Origin: Zoogloea sp035335645
GTDB taxonomy: Bacteria > Pseudomonadota > Gammaproteobacteria > Burkholderiales > Rhodocyclaceae
Reading direction: 5' to 3'
Length of the DNA stretch: 64,000 nucleotides
NCBI GenBank assembly: GCA_035335645.1
Contig: DAOQMM010000006.1
Coordinates: forward strand, 1 to 64,000
Positions 26,915-35,994 of this stretch are shown in pieces. The position numbers and the translations under genes were made by a program. The notes beneath the pieces are model-generated. The model had not been told where the DNA came from. It was given only the letters and a program-made list of their open reading frames with translations, and made no database searches. Every line of letters begins with the position of its first letter. Position 1 is the first letter of the stretch.

Positions 26915-27829
26915 TCATTGGCCGCGGTAGCCGAAGAACACGTCTTCGAGGGACGGTTCGCGCACGTGGAGGTCGCGCAGGGTCTCGCCCAGGGTGGCGA
27001 GGCGGGCGAGGGCGGGCATCTTGGCTTCGCGGGGCAGGCGGATGTGCAGGCTGTCGTGGGTCTCGTCGAGGCGCTCGACGGGCAGGCCGGCGAGGATGCG
27101 GGCGACCTGTTCGCGCAGGCCGGCGCCACCGGCGATCTCCAGGGTGACGGGCAGGTCCATGGCCTCGCGCAGGGCCTGCACGGTGCCGACGGCGCGCACG
27201 CGGCCGTCTTCGAGGATGGCGAGGCGATCCACCCGTTCCTGGATCTCGGCCAGGATGTGGGAGGTGAGGATCATGGTCACGCCCTGTTCGCGCAGGTCCT
27301 TGAGGATGCGGTAGAACTCGCGGATGGCGGCGGGGTCGAGGCCGGTGGTGGGCTCGTCGAGGAAGAGCAGGCGTGGCGTGCCGAGCAGGGCCTGGGCGAA
27401 GCCGAGACGCTGGCGCATGCCCTTGGAGTACTCGCGGACGCGCCGCCCGGCGGCGGGGGCGAGGCCGACGGTGTCGAGCAGCGGTGCGCAGTCGCGGCGC
27501 GGCACGGCCTTCAGGTCGGCGAAGAAATGCAGGGTCTCAAGGCCGGTGAGGTTGTCGTAGAGGACGACGTTCTCGGGCAGGTAGCCGATGCGCCGGCGGG
27601 TGTCGCGGAAGTCCGGGCCGTTCACCGGGCGGCCGTCGATGAGGATCTCCCCGGCGGTGACGGGGAGCAGACCCAGCATCATCTTGAAGAGGGTGCTCTT
27701 GCCGGCACCGTTGTGGCCGATGAGCCCGAACAGCTCGCCCGCCTGCACGGCGAGGTCGACGCCCTGGACGGCCTGCACGGTGCCGAAGTGCCGGGTGACG
27801 CCGCGGGTTTCAACGATAGTGCTTGCCAA
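26915..27829 (-). CDS. nosF: NosF, ATPase of the NosDFY complex
   Basis: 304 residues. Walker A GLIGHNGAGKST, Q-loop region GYLPENVVLYDNLTG, ABC signature YSKGMRQRLGFAQALL, Walker B LLFLDEPTTGLDP and the switch His in LTSHILAEI. It powers the NosDFY transporter during CuZ assembly. I chose a TTG start at 27829 (LASTIVETRGVTRHFG): GGAGA lies 7 bp upstream, and the overlap with nosD is 20 bp. A longer ATG start at 27880 would extend the overlap and adds no family sequence. Confidence 0.93.
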   Translation of the reverse strand: MASTIVETRGVTRHFGTVQAVQGVDLAVQAGELFGLIGHNGAGKSTLFKMMLGLLPVTAGEILIDGRPVNGPDFRDTRRRIGYLPENVVLYDNLTGLETLHFFADLKAVPRRDCAPLLDTVGLAPAAGRRVREYSKGMRQRLGFAQALLGTPRLLFLDEPTTGLDPAAIREFYRILKDLREQGVTMILTSHILAEIQERVDRLAILEDGRVRAVGTVQALREAMDLPVTLEIAGGAGLREQVARILAGLPVERLDETHDSLHIRLPREAKMPALARLATLGETLRDLHVREPSLEDVFFGYRGQ

Positions 27830-29108
27830 GCCAGTGTCTCCAGTCGGGGTGGTCGGGGCGCATGCGCGGGTGGGGGTCAACGATGCTGGGCGCGCGCAGC
27901 AGCGGGAACTGCTGGGCGATCAGGCGCAGGGTCTGGATCGCCGGGCTGGCGAGGAGCAGCTTGACAAGGGGGTGACGCCAGGACAGGCGGTCCACCAGGT
28001 CGTTGGCCTCGTAGGGCACGTCGCCGAAGCCGTCGCCATTGCGGTCCCAGCCCACGTAGTTGCTCCAGTGGTTGCCGTCCTTCGCGCCCCAGGTCTCGTC
28101 CCGGGCGGCTACGTACTTGACCTGTTCCCGGTTGGAGATGAAGTCGTTGCGCTCGACGATGTTGCGCACCGAGCCGGCCCACAGATGCACGCCGACCTGG
28201 TTGTCCACCACCAGGTTGCCCCGCAGGGTGTTGTATTCGGCGTCGTAGATGAAGAAACCGCGGGCGTTGCCGGCGACCACGTTGTTCTCGACGATGGCGT
28301 CCTGGATGGTGCGCAGCATGATGCCGTGGTCGGAATTGCCCCAGGCGCGGTTGTTGCGCACGATCTGGTCGCGCACCTCCATCAGCGCCAGGCCGCCGCG
28401 GTTGAAGTAGGTGTCGTTGTCCTCCCACAGGTTGTGGTAGGAGTTCATGTAGTGGGTGCCGTAGCGGCTGTGGTGCATGCGGTTGCCGCGGAAGACCGCC
28501 CGGTGGGAGACATCCACGTAGATGGCGTCGCGCACGAAGCTGATGTTGTTGGCCAGGATCTGCGCGCCGGTGGTGTTGTAGAGCTGGATGCCGTTGCCGC
28601 GCTGGGACGAATCCAGGTCGCGCTTGCCGGTAATGAGGTTGTGCTCGATCACCACGTCGTTGGCCTTTTCGATCCACAGGCCGAAGAGGGTGTAGCTGAA
28701 GTCGCAGTGGCTCACCCGCGCCCGGTGCGCACCGGGCTGGATGTAGATGCCGGCGTTCTGCTCGCCCAGGTCGGCACCGGAGTCGGTGACGATGAAGCCG
28801 TCGACGCGCACGTCCGGCGCGGCGATCCGCAGCGTGTCGCCGCGCAGGCCGCCGGACACCGTGGGACGGCCTTCGCCGAGGAGGTTCAAGGGCTTGTCGA
28901 TGCGCAGGTTCTCCACATAGCGGCCGCGGGCCACGCGCACCGTGTCGCCGGGGGCGGCGCGCTGGATCGCCGCCTGGATGGAGTCGCCCGGCTGCACGCG
29001 CCAGTCGGCGGCGTGGGCCGACGGGGCGCCGGGGCCGCTCAATGCCGTCAATACAGTGGCCGCGCAGGCGGCGGCATGACGAACGTGGCGGAAGAATGGG
29101 GCGAACAT
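27810..29108 (-). CDS. nosD: NosD, periplasmic beta-helix protein for CuZ assembly
   Basis: 432 residues. A signal peptide (MFAPFFRHVRHAAACAATVLTALSG, cleaved near AHA) precedes a right-handed beta-helix of CASH/NosD repeats (VSHCDFSYTLFGLWIEKAND, GNGIQLYNTTGAQILANNI, IVRNNRAWGNSDHGIML, VENNVVAGNARGFFIYDAEY). It ends with the NosD-specific NHWSNYVGWDRNGDGFGDVPY. NosD docks on NosFY and takes copper from NosL for NosZ. The gene is separated from nosR by two plus-strand genes, so it needs its own promoter; I see no strong one in the 268 bp before it. Confidence 0.95.
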   Translation of the reverse strand: MFAPFFRHVRHAAACAATVLTALSGPGAPSAHAADWRVQPGDSIQAAIQRAAPGDTVRVARGRYVENLRIDKPLNLLGEGRPTVSGGLRGDTLRIAAPDVRVDGFIVTDSGADLGEQNAGIYIQPGAHRARVSHCDFSYTLFGLWIEKANDVVIEHNLITGKRDLDSSQRGNGIQLYNTTGAQILANNISFVRDAIYVDVSHRAVFRGNRMHHSRYGTHYMNSYHNLWEDNDTYFNRGGLALMEVRDQIVRNNRAWGNSDHGIMLRTIQDAIVENNVVAGNARGFFIYDAEYNTLRGNLVVDNQVGVHLWAGSVRNIVERNDFISNREQVKYVAARDETWGAKDGNHWSNYVGWDRNGDGFGDVPYEANDLVDRLSWRHPLVKLLLASPAIQTLRLIAQQFPLLRAPSIVDPHPRMRPDHPDWRHWLGKHYR

Positions 29109-29376
29109 GCAGGCGTGGGGCGTGATGGACAACCCAGTATGGGCTGTTTCCGGAGGGCCCTGCCTTGATGTGGATGAACTTTGAACTGAAGCAGGCCCGA
29201 TTGTTGCAGTGCAATGAAAAAATAGTCGTTGCAAGGTCGCAAAAACCCGTGCAGAGTGCTGCCCCAGCGAGCTTCAGGATGTGACGTTGTTGTACGGTAG
29301 TTTGCAGGATTTGCGGCACCTCCATCACCGGCTGTCTTGAGTTTCGCGGTTCAACATTTTTTTCGAGGTTCAAGAC

Positions 29377-29583
29377 ATGGCTACCGGTATTGTCAAGTGG
29401 TTCAACGACGCCAAGGGTTTCGGTTTCATCACGCCCGATGGCGGCGGTGAAGATCTGTTCGCGCATTTCTCCGCCATCCAGGCGAAGGGCTTCAAGACCC
29501 TGAAGGAAGGCCAGCGCGTCGAGTTCGACGTGGCGACCGGCCCCAAGGGTCTGCAGGCTGCGAACATCCGCCCGGCTGACTGA
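29377..29583 (+). CDS. Cold shock protein (CspA family)
   Basis: 68 residues, a single cold-shock domain with both RNA-binding motifs intact: RNP1 KGFGFIT and RNP2 DLFAHFSAI. It starts MATGIVKWFNDAKGFGF like most CspA proteins and acts as an RNA chaperone. The long leader (no gene from 29109 to 29376) is usual for csp genes, whose 5' UTR is regulatory. It sits on the opposite strand inside the nos region, between nosD and a large secreted protein gene. Confidence 0.97.
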   Translation: MATGIVKWFNDAKGFGFITPDGGGEDLFAHFSAIQAKGFKTLKEGQRVEFDVATGPKGLQAANIRPAD

Positions 29584-29642
29584 GCGCTGCCCCCGGCCTG
29601 AGCCGGGCGGCGTCCGTGACGGGCTAGGGCCCTGCGGACACA

Positions 29643-29688
29643 CGAAATCCCCACCCGGCATTGCCGCCCGGTGGGGATTTCGTTTTTT
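29643..29688 (+). terminator. Strong rho-independent terminator after the cold shock gene
   Basis: Arms CGAAATCCCCACC and GGTGGGGATTTCG form a 13-bp perfect stem, followed by TTTTTT. It lies 60 bp after the csp stop. As the stem is symmetric and preceded by no A-run, it mainly serves the plus strand. Confidence 0.92.
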
Positions 29689-29708
29689 GGCCTACGGTCG
29701 AGGCCCTG

Positions 29709-29730
29709 TATTCATATGAAGATATGAATA
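29709..29730. promoter_or_regulatory. AT-rich palindrome upstream of the secreted DNRLRE protein
   Basis: A perfect inverted repeat with 9-bp arms TATTCATAT and ATATGAATA around GAAG. It stands out in GC-rich DNA and lies about 160 bp before the large plus-strand gene. It could be an operator or a hairpin. No flanking -35/-10 pair is clear. Confidence 0.4.
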
Positions 29731-29891
29731 AAAGACCACGTCCCGGGTTATCTGAATCGGATATATAGTGCAGCCGCGAAAATGTGGACTGCGCCATGCC
29801 ATCGGAATCCAGCGTTCCTTGCGTCGGCGGGTTTGTGAAGCCCCTGGATTGACGCAGGGGATGTCAGATTCTTTTGCGGAGGATGCAGGGC

Positions 29892-32699
29892 ATGGTGAAG
29901 CTTAAGTTGAGGCGGGTGTGCGCGGCGGTGGGCGCCGGGCTCGGGGGCGTCTGCGCGGCATCGGCCATCGCAGCGGCAGTGCCGGAAACTGTGACGCTGA
30001 ATGCGGTCGCCGACAGTTATGTCGATGCCAACAGCTACAACAACTACGGCAAGATCGTGTACTTCATGGTGGGGAGCACGAAATCGGCGTATCTCCGCTT
30101 TGATCTCAGCAGCCTTGCGGATCGAGACATCCGCAGTGCGACGATGAAGGTTCGGGCACAGAAGCCGTTCTCTGACACCTTCAGCGTGATGCATGCGGTG
30201 GACAACGGCTGGAATGAATACTCGCTCGGCTGGTTCAACCGTCCTTACAACGTAGTCTCCGCACAAGGCGCACTCAGTACCGTGGCTACGACCAACGGGG
30301 GGTGGGCGACGGTGGATGTGACCAACGCGGTCAGTCTGACCCAGGGACGTCCGCTGACCTTGCAGATCAGCGGGACGAACACGACGCCGCTGTGGTTCGA
30401 TACGCGGGAGTCCGGCAACACGCCGACCCTGACGGTGACCAGCGTTCCGAAATCCGTGACCCTGACCCCGGTCCAGGACAGCTATGTCGATCCTGCGATG
30501 CCGGACACGACATTCGCCGGAGCGCCGTCGATGAAGGCGGATCCCAGCGGCGCCGAGGTGATCATGCGTTTCGATCTCTCGGCGCTGACCGACCGGACCG
30601 TGCTGGGGGGAACCCTCCATCTGAAGACCCCTTATGGAGGGCCGCAGGATGTACAGATCTACATGCCGGCCAACGCCGACCTCCAGCCCAACGTCCTGAC
30701 CTATACCACGCAGCCGACCCTGCTCCCCGATCCGGTGTCGGCGCCGGCTGTGGCCGAGCCCGGGGGCGTGGCGATCGACGTGGGTTCGATCCTCAAGGGC
30801 TTGAATGTACGTTCGCCGCTGTCGCTGGTGATCCGGTCGTCAGGTTCCACACTGGGGATTGCGTCAATGGAGACGGCCACGCCTCCGACGCTGGAGGTCC
30901 TATACCGAAGCGTGAGCATCACGTCAACGCCACTGTCATCGGTGCCCCTCAAGGTGGGCATCAACATCGAAGCGACCAATTATTACGGCACCGAAGTGCC
31001 GGGCATCGACCTGATGAAACAGGGTCACACGTGGTACACGCAGTGTTATCCGTGGCGCGATGCCCTGTGCAGCGCGGGAAAATTCAGCCGTAGCGGTGGT
31101 TCTTCGTGGGATACCCTGGAGCAGGATGTCCTGGACCAGGACGCGAGTGGCTGGGTGCGCAGTCTTCCGGCGCCCGGTGACGGCGCTACGACCGGCGTCA
31201 ATTACACGTCCATCGCCACCCTGATTCCGAGCAGTCTGAGCGATCGTTATCCCGGTGGGCGCTACATCGTTCGCTACGATGGGGAGGGTACGTTCAGCCT
31301 GACCAACAGCAAGGCGACCGTGACGCGTAATACCGCGCTGTCCTCGCCCGGGCGGGCGGTCTTCGACATTGTCGGTAATCCGGCGACGGCGGTTGGGTCC
31401 GCCATGAATCTCAGTATCACGGCGACGGATCCCAATCGGACCGGCAATTACCTGCGCAATATCCGGATCTTTCCGCCCGGAGGGGTGTGCAGCGACGACG
31501 TGACGCGCTATTGCAACGCCCAGACGGGGGTACCGGCGTGTTCCACGGGGGCCATCTGCCAGGATTTCGAGACGGTCTATCCAGCGAAGCCTTTCGACCC
31601 GCGTTTCCTGGCAAACATCAAGCGCTTCGACACGCTGCGCTTCATGGGTTACCAGAGCACCAACAATGCGGTGAGCGAAGCGGAGTGGAGCGATCGGACG
31701 CGTCCGGACCATTACACGTGGATTCGCACGGGTTATCACCTCAATCCGATCGAGAATGTCGTGGATCTGGGCAACACCCTGCACCGCAACATCTGGGTCA
31801 ATGTGCCCCATCGCGCCAGCGACGATTACATCTACCAACTGGCGACGGCGGTCAAGAACCGGTTGAGTGGCGACCTGAAGGTCTACGTGGAGTACGGCAA
31901 CGAGATCTGGAACACGATGTTCTCGGCGGGAAGCTGGGTCGAGCAGCAGGGGCTGGCGGAATGGCCCTACGCACCCGATTCCGCGTACGTGAAACGGCTG
32001 CAATGGCAGGGCAAGCGGACGGCCGAGACGTGCGACATCTGGGCCAGCGTGTGGGGCTCCGACAAGAGCCGGGTGATCTGCGTCGCCGGCATCCAGACAG
32101 GGAGTGCCTGGGCGGCCGGATACGTACTTGACTGTCCGCTCTATGCTGCCGCACACGGCGGAATCCCGTGCTACCAGCACAATATGAAAGCGGTTGCGGT
32201 CGCACCGTATTTCGGCGGCTACATTGGGGATTGGAGTCACAAGGCGGCCGTGGAAAGTTGGACGCTCGATGCCGACGGCGGTCTCGGGCGCCTGTTTGCC
32301 GAACTCTTCCAGGGCGGGCAATTCACCGACAGTCCTCCAGGCGGTGCCATCGCTTCGGCGCTGCGGGCGCTCGACACCAGTGTGGGGCTGTCGCGTGACC
32401 GGGGTCTGCAGACGGTGTCCTACGAAGGCGGTCAGCATCTCACCGCGGTGGGCGCGTCATTGCAGAGTCCTGCGATCGTCCAGTTGCTGACCCGCGCGAA
32501 CCGTGATGCCCGGATGGGCGATGCCTACAAAACCTATCTCGCCGGCTGGGTGGGAAGTGGTGCTTCGCTGTTCACGCAGTGGCACAGCGTCGGCAGCTAC
32601 GGCGTGTGGGGTAACTGGGGGCTGCTGGAGTACCGGGATCAGCCGGGGTCGCCCAAATTCAACGCCGTCCAGACATTTCTGGGGACGGTCGGGCAGTAG
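29892..32699 (+). CDS. Large secreted DNRLRE-domain protein with a glycosidase-like C-terminal half
   Basis: 935 residues. A signal peptide (MVKLKLRRVCAAVGAG, ending near AIAAA) precedes two DNRLRE/CBM96-like modules: residues about 30-185 (VTLNAVADSYVDANSYNNYG, YLRFDLSSLADRDIRSATMKV) and about 190-345 (VTLTPVQDSYVDPAMPD, MRFDLSALTDRTVLGGTLHL). Residues about 350-935 resemble a TIM-barrel-type glycoside hydrolase: RFMGYQSTNNAVSEAEWSDR and KVYVEYGNEIWNTMFSAGSW, where NE may be the acid/base, then YEGGQHLTA. Substrate unknown; plant or microbial polysaccharide is likely. ATG at 29892 has GGAGG 9 bp upstream. Codon use at third positions is less GC-rich than neighbours, hinting at acquisition. 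Confidence 0.7.
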   Translation: MVKLKLRRVCAAVGAGLGGVCAASAIAAAVPETVTLNAVADSYVDANSYNNYGKIVYFMVGSTKSAYLRFDLSSLADRDIRSATMKVRAQKPFSDTFSVMHAVDNGWNEYSLGWFNRPYNVVSAQGALSTVATTNGGWATVDVTNAVSLTQGRPLTLQISGTNTTPLWFDTRESGNTPTLTVTSVPKSVTLTPVQDSYVDPAMPDTTFAGAPSMKADPSGAEVIMRFDLSALTDRTVLGGTLHLKTPYGGPQDVQIYMPANADLQPNVLTYTTQPTLLPDPVSAPAVAEPGGVAIDVGSILKGLNVRSPLSLVIRSSGSTLGIASMETATPPTLEVLYRSVSITSTPLSSVPLKVGINIEATNYYGTEVPGIDLMKQGHTWYTQCYPWRDALCSAGKFSRSGGSSWDTLEQDVLDQDASGWVRSLPAPGDGATTGVNYTSIATLIPSSLSDRYPGGRYIVRYDGEGTFSLTNSKATVTRNTALSSPGRAVFDIVGNPATAVGSAMNLSITATDPNRTGNYLRNIRIFPPGGVCSDDVTRYCNAQTGVPACSTGAICQDFETVYPAKPFDPRFLANIKRFDTLRFMGYQSTNNAVSEAEWSDRTRPDHYTWIRTGYHLNPIENVVDLGNTLHRNIWVNVPHRASDDYIYQLATAVKNRLSGDLKVYVEYGNEIWNTMFSAGSWVEQQGLAEWPYAPDSAYVKRLQWQGKRTAETCDIWASVWGSDKSRVICVAGIQTGSAWAAGYVLDCPLYAAAHGGIPCYQHNMKAVAVAPYFGGYIGDWSHKAAVESWTLDADGGLGRLFAELFQGGQFTDSPPGGAIASALRALDTSVGLSRDRGLQTVSYEGGQHLTAVGASLQSPAIVQLLTRANRDARMGDAYKTYLAGWVGSGASLFTQWHSVGSYGVWGNWGLLEYRDQPGSPKFNAVQTFLGTVGQ

Positions 32700-32783
32700 G
32701 GGGTTGTCCTGCCACCGGTCCGTCAGCTGCGGACAGGTGGCGTGGGGGATTCACGGTGACACGGCGTGCGACGGGCGTTCGTC

Positions 32784-33203
32784 TCACACGACGAGCAGCC
32801 CGGCGGTCTTCAGGCCGATGAACAGGGCGGCGCCGATGAGCAGGTTCTTGAAGCTCACGTAGCAGATCAGATCCATCAGATTGGCGCGGCGGTAGCGCCG
32901 TCCCCACCACGGGCCGTCCTTCACGTAGGGCTTGGCATCGTGACGGACGCGCACTTCGAGCACGCTCCAGCCAAACCACCAGCCGATGATGGCTCCGGCG
33001 GAAAGGTGCCCCAGGGCCGTGAGGATCCAGGCCACCGTGGCGGCGAGGGCCAGGGTGATGCCGGCGCCGCGCGCCAGGCCGCTGCCACCGCTGCCGCGTC
33101 GCCACGGCCACAGATGGTCGATGATCTCGGCGCTCAGGCGGGCTACGCCGCGGGTGTCGCCGTAGGGCGGCTGACGCAGTTCCGTGGGGTCGGCGACGGT
33201 CAT
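32784..33203 (-). CDS. Small membrane protein co-transcribed with nosR
   Basis: 139 residues. Two or three membrane helices (GAGITLALAATVAWILTALGHL, AIIGWWFGWSVLEVRV, NLLIGAALFIGLKTAGLLVV) are joined by a basic loop (RHDAKPYVKDGPWWGRRYRRANLMDLICYVSF). Its ATG overlaps the nosR stop (ATGA), so it is translationally coupled to nosR. I do not recognise the family with confidence; similar small proteins follow nosR in some betaproteobacterial nos clusters. A part in assembling or anchoring NosR is a guess. It lies tail to tail with the DNRLRE protein gene. Confidence 0.65.
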   Translation of the reverse strand: MTVADPTELRQPPYGDTRGVARLSAEIIDHLWPWRRGSGGSGLARGAGITLALAATVAWILTALGHLSAGAIIGWWFGWSVLEVRVRHDAKPYVKDGPWWGRRYRRANLMDLICYVSFKNLLIGAALFIGLKTAGLLVV

Positions 33204-35377
33204 GGGGTTTCTCCTTGACGGGGGAGCGGTGCAGGGTGAATGGGGATGAAGTAGCCGTCGCTGCCGATGGGCGTGAGGGCCTGGCCGGCCTTGCCGCGGC
33301 GCTTGCGTTCCTGGGCCAGGGGCGGGCAGGCGTGGTCGTCGTAGTACAGCACCATGCAATCCAGGCACAGCATGCATTCGCGGGCGTCGATGTTGCCCTT
33401 GGGGTCGATGGCGAGGGAGCCGCAGCCCTTGGCGCAGGCCTTGCACTGGGTGCATTCCATCTTCCGCTTGAGTCCGAACCAGCGGAAGGTGGTGGGCATG
33501 GCCAGCGCGGCGCCGAGGGGGCACAGGTACTTGCAGAAGGGCCGTTCGACGAAGATCGACAGGCCCAGCAGGCCGCCGGCGAACAGGGTGTAGGGCCAGC
33601 TGCGGTTGAGCAGGCCGACCAGGAAGGTGGTTTTGAAGGGTTCCACCTCGGCCAGCTGTTCGGCCAGGCTCATGCTGAAGAAGGACACCGCGAGCAGGCC
33701 GAAGAAGAGGCCGTACTTGAGCCATTTGGCCCTGGCATGGAAGGCCGGCGACGGGTGGCGCTGCAGGCGCTTCAGGCCGACCGCGCCGGCGAGCTTGTAG
33801 AGCAGCTCGGACAGCGACCCGAAGGGGCACAGCCAGCCGCAGAAGAAGCCCCGCCCCCACAGGAAGGTGGTGGCGATGATGAAGATCCAGAACAGGAAGA
33901 TCAGCGGATCGGACAGGAACAGCTCCCACTTCCATTGGAACAGCAGGGCATGGAACCAGGTGAGCACCTGGGTGATGGACGGCTGGGCCATGGCGTGAAA
34001 GCCGACGAAACCGATGCTGACCACCCAGCCGGTGTACTTGAAGGCATTCACCGGCCACTTGTTGCGATGGGTGGCGCGGCGTACGAGGGCGTCGCGGCGG
34101 GCGTAGGCGGTGGCGATGATCGTGAGCAGGGCGACGAAGAGGCCGATGTCGAGGGCTTTGTCCTTCCACACCTTGAGCCAGGTGGGGTCGGGCTTGACCA
34201 CCAGCGGGCGGCCGCCTTCCAGGTAGCGGGCGTCGAGCCAGTATTCCCGGTCGAAGTTGGCGAAGGTCTTGGCGCCGGTCTCCCGGTCGATCTTGTTACC
34301 CAGGAACACCAGCTTCCACGGATAGGCGGCGGAGAAGCCCTTGCCGCGGATGATGAAGATCGCCGATTCGTCGTAGGCCGGCGCACCGGCCGCAGACAGG
34401 CCCCACAGGTTGATGTAGTCCAGGTCGCGGAAGGTGAAGGCGTCCTTGTCCTGGCGCACCTGCACCCGGTCGTAGAGGCCGCCGCGGACGAAGCCCGATC
34501 CTTTGAAGGAATCCATGCCCGCAGTCTTGATGATGAAGAGCGCGTGCTCGCCGTCCTTGAGGCGGCTCATCAGGCTGGCGTAGCCGTCGGCGCCGAGCAA
34601 GGCGCGGCCCAGGGTGGGCTGGTTGAGGTAACCGAACCACAGATCCATGTAAGGCCGGCCGTCGCCCTTGAGGCCCACGTCCTCGGGTTGCACGGTGAGG
34701 CGCTGCACGCTGCCGTCGGCCACCAGGTCGGCCCAGGTGGGCGTGGCGGTGGAGGCAGTGAAGCGCGCCGCCGGGCGGATCACCGGCTTGAGGATGCCCA
34801 CCTGCTGGGCGACGGCGGTGCCGCTGGTCATCATCACCTGGTTCTGGGCGATGACGGTGACGGTGGCGCCGGTGATGGCGTCCAGGCCGATGAGGTTGTC
34901 CTCGGGGCGGGATTTGCCGATCTCGATGTTGTCACCGACGAACTTGCCCAGGTACTGGTTGTTGAAGCGCACCAGGGCGGCTTCGGGGATGCCCAGCAGG
35001 AGGATGGGTTCGGAGTGCTTGAGGATGCGCACGCCGGTGAAGTGTCCGGTGGTGTCCATGCCCATCAGGGTGATGACGGGCTTGCCGGAATAGGCGGGGA
35101 TGTCGGTGATGTCGGTGGACAGCATCACGTAGCCGGCGAGCCGGGGCGTGCCGTCCACGTCCTTGTAGCCTTCCACATAGCTGGGCTGGCCCTTGCGCTC
35201 GGAGAAGCGGGTGGCGCCGGGCAGCACATCGGTGCAGGGGGCGTAGTCGCACAGGCGCGGCGAGGTGAACAGTTCCGGCGGCAGTTTGACTTCGTAGGTG
35301 TCGGCCTGGGCCGCGCCGGCCAGCAGGCAGGCGGCTGCCGTGGCAAGAGCGGCGGCCAGGGTTCGCAGGGAGAACAT
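33200..35377 (-). CDS. nosR: NosR, membrane flavo-iron-sulfur protein for N2O reductase
   Basis: 725 residues. A signal peptide (MFSLRTLAAALATAAACLLAG) precedes a periplasmic FMN-binding domain with the flavinylation motif DAITGATVT (the Thr that carries FMN). Five or six membrane helices follow, with two cytoplasmic CxxxCP motifs (FFCGWLCPFGSLS, RPFCKYLCPLGAALA). Two 4Fe-4S sites end the protein (CTQCKACAKGC, CMLCLDCM). NosR is needed for NosZ activity in vivo and probably feeds it electrons from the quinol pool. It is 677 bp downstream of nosZ with its own terminator and repeat array in between. Confidence 0.97.
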   Translation of the reverse strand: MFSLRTLAAALATAAACLLAGAAQADTYEVKLPPELFTSPRLCDYAPCTDVLPGATRFSERKGQPSYVEGYKDVDGTPRLAGYVMLSTDITDIPAYSGKPVITLMGMDTTGHFTGVRILKHSEPILLLGIPEAALVRFNNQYLGKFVGDNIEIGKSRPEDNLIGLDAITGATVTVIAQNQVMMTSGTAVAQQVGILKPVIRPAARFTASTATPTWADLVADGSVQRLTVQPEDVGLKGDGRPYMDLWFGYLNQPTLGRALLGADGYASLMSRLKDGEHALFIIKTAGMDSFKGSGFVRGGLYDRVQVRQDKDAFTFRDLDYINLWGLSAAGAPAYDESAIFIIRGKGFSAAYPWKLVFLGNKIDRETGAKTFANFDREYWLDARYLEGGRPLVVKPDPTWLKVWKDKALDIGLFVALLTIIATAYARRDALVRRATHRNKWPVNAFKYTGWVVSIGFVGFHAMAQPSITQVLTWFHALLFQWKWELFLSDPLIFLFWIFIIATTFLWGRGFFCGWLCPFGSLSELLYKLAGAVGLKRLQRHPSPAFHARAKWLKYGLFFGLLAVSFFSMSLAEQLAEVEPFKTTFLVGLLNRSWPYTLFAGGLLGLSIFVERPFCKYLCPLGAALAMPTTFRWFGLKRKMECTQCKACAKGCGSLAIDPKGNIDARECMLCLDCMVLYYDDHACPPLAQERKRRGKAGQALTPIGSDGYFIPIHPAPLPRQGETP

Positions 35378-35402
35378 CGTCGGGGGGCTCCGGCTGGGGA
35401 AT

Positions 35403-35454
35403 TTATCAGCCGATTCTGATAATCCGCCGGCGTGGCCGCCTTAAGCTGAGTCAA
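35403..35454 (-). promoter_or_regulatory. nosR promoter region: Fnr/Dnr-like site and an inverted repeat
   Basis: On the minus strand TTGACtcagCTTAA (35454 down to 35441) fits one full and one partial Fnr/Dnr half-site, 64 bp before nosR. Downstream is an inverted repeat TTATCAGccgattCTGATAA (35403-35422), 26 bp before the ATG; it includes TGATAAAT, which could serve as a -10 region. The spacing is not exact, so I give only moderate weight. Confidence 0.45.
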
Positions 35455-35666
35455 TTTGCCGCAGGCGGCGGGCCGGCGGGCATGCTGCGGGGATGATTCC
35501 TCCGCCTGGCCTGGCCACTGCCGAGTCCGTCATCGTCCCCGCAGTATCGCCCGTCGGGCGCGCGGGCTTGACCGATGCCGGATGTGTCGAGGGGCGTCTG
35601 AGGCCAGCGTGTGAGGGGCGGGCGTTTCGAGCAGGGCGAGAACACGCACTTTCTGATGCGCCCGGT

Positions 35667-35981
35667 GAATGTCTTGCGCGGGCCGGCGCATCCTGTTGGC
35701 ACGGCTGCTCAGTGTCTTCGCCGCGGTGCTCAAGGTCTGAGCGTGCGTGCTCAGGGTCTTGGCCGCGGTGCGCAGTGTCTGAGCGGTCGTGCTCAGGGTC
35801 TGAGCAGACGTGCTCAGCGTCTTCGCATGGGTGCGAATCATCTTGGCAGCAGTGCTCAGCGTCTTGGCGGTGCTGCTCAGTGTATTGGCAGGCGGGCGAA
35901 CACGCTGCGCAGGCGTGCACATCGTCTGCGCAGGGCGGTGAAGGTCTTTCACCGGGGCGTGAAGACGATTCGCATGGGGGC
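35667..35981. repeat. 21-bp tandem repeat array C between nosZ and nosR (15 units)
   Basis: Fifteen consecutive 21-bp units without interruption, with the core TCAGNGTCTKGGCRGNGGTG. Units vary in the last 8 bp and are best conserved over GTCTTGGC/GTCTGAGC. The unit matches array A at the left edge, 35 kb away. In the minus-strand frame the array encodes a heptad AKTLSTA/AQTLSTT repeat, on the plus strand SGRAQGL. The array starts 14 bp after the nosZ terminator T-run, so a nosZ transcript should not reach it. No start codon with a ribosome binding site serves it. Confidence 0.8.
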
Positions 35982-35994
35982 GGATCGTGTCCAC

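Noticed and set aside
29201..29214. TTGTTGCAGTGCAA upstream of nosD as an Fnr/Dnr site
   Set aside because: Only the outer TTG and CAA match, and no -10 box lies at the right distance on the minus strand.
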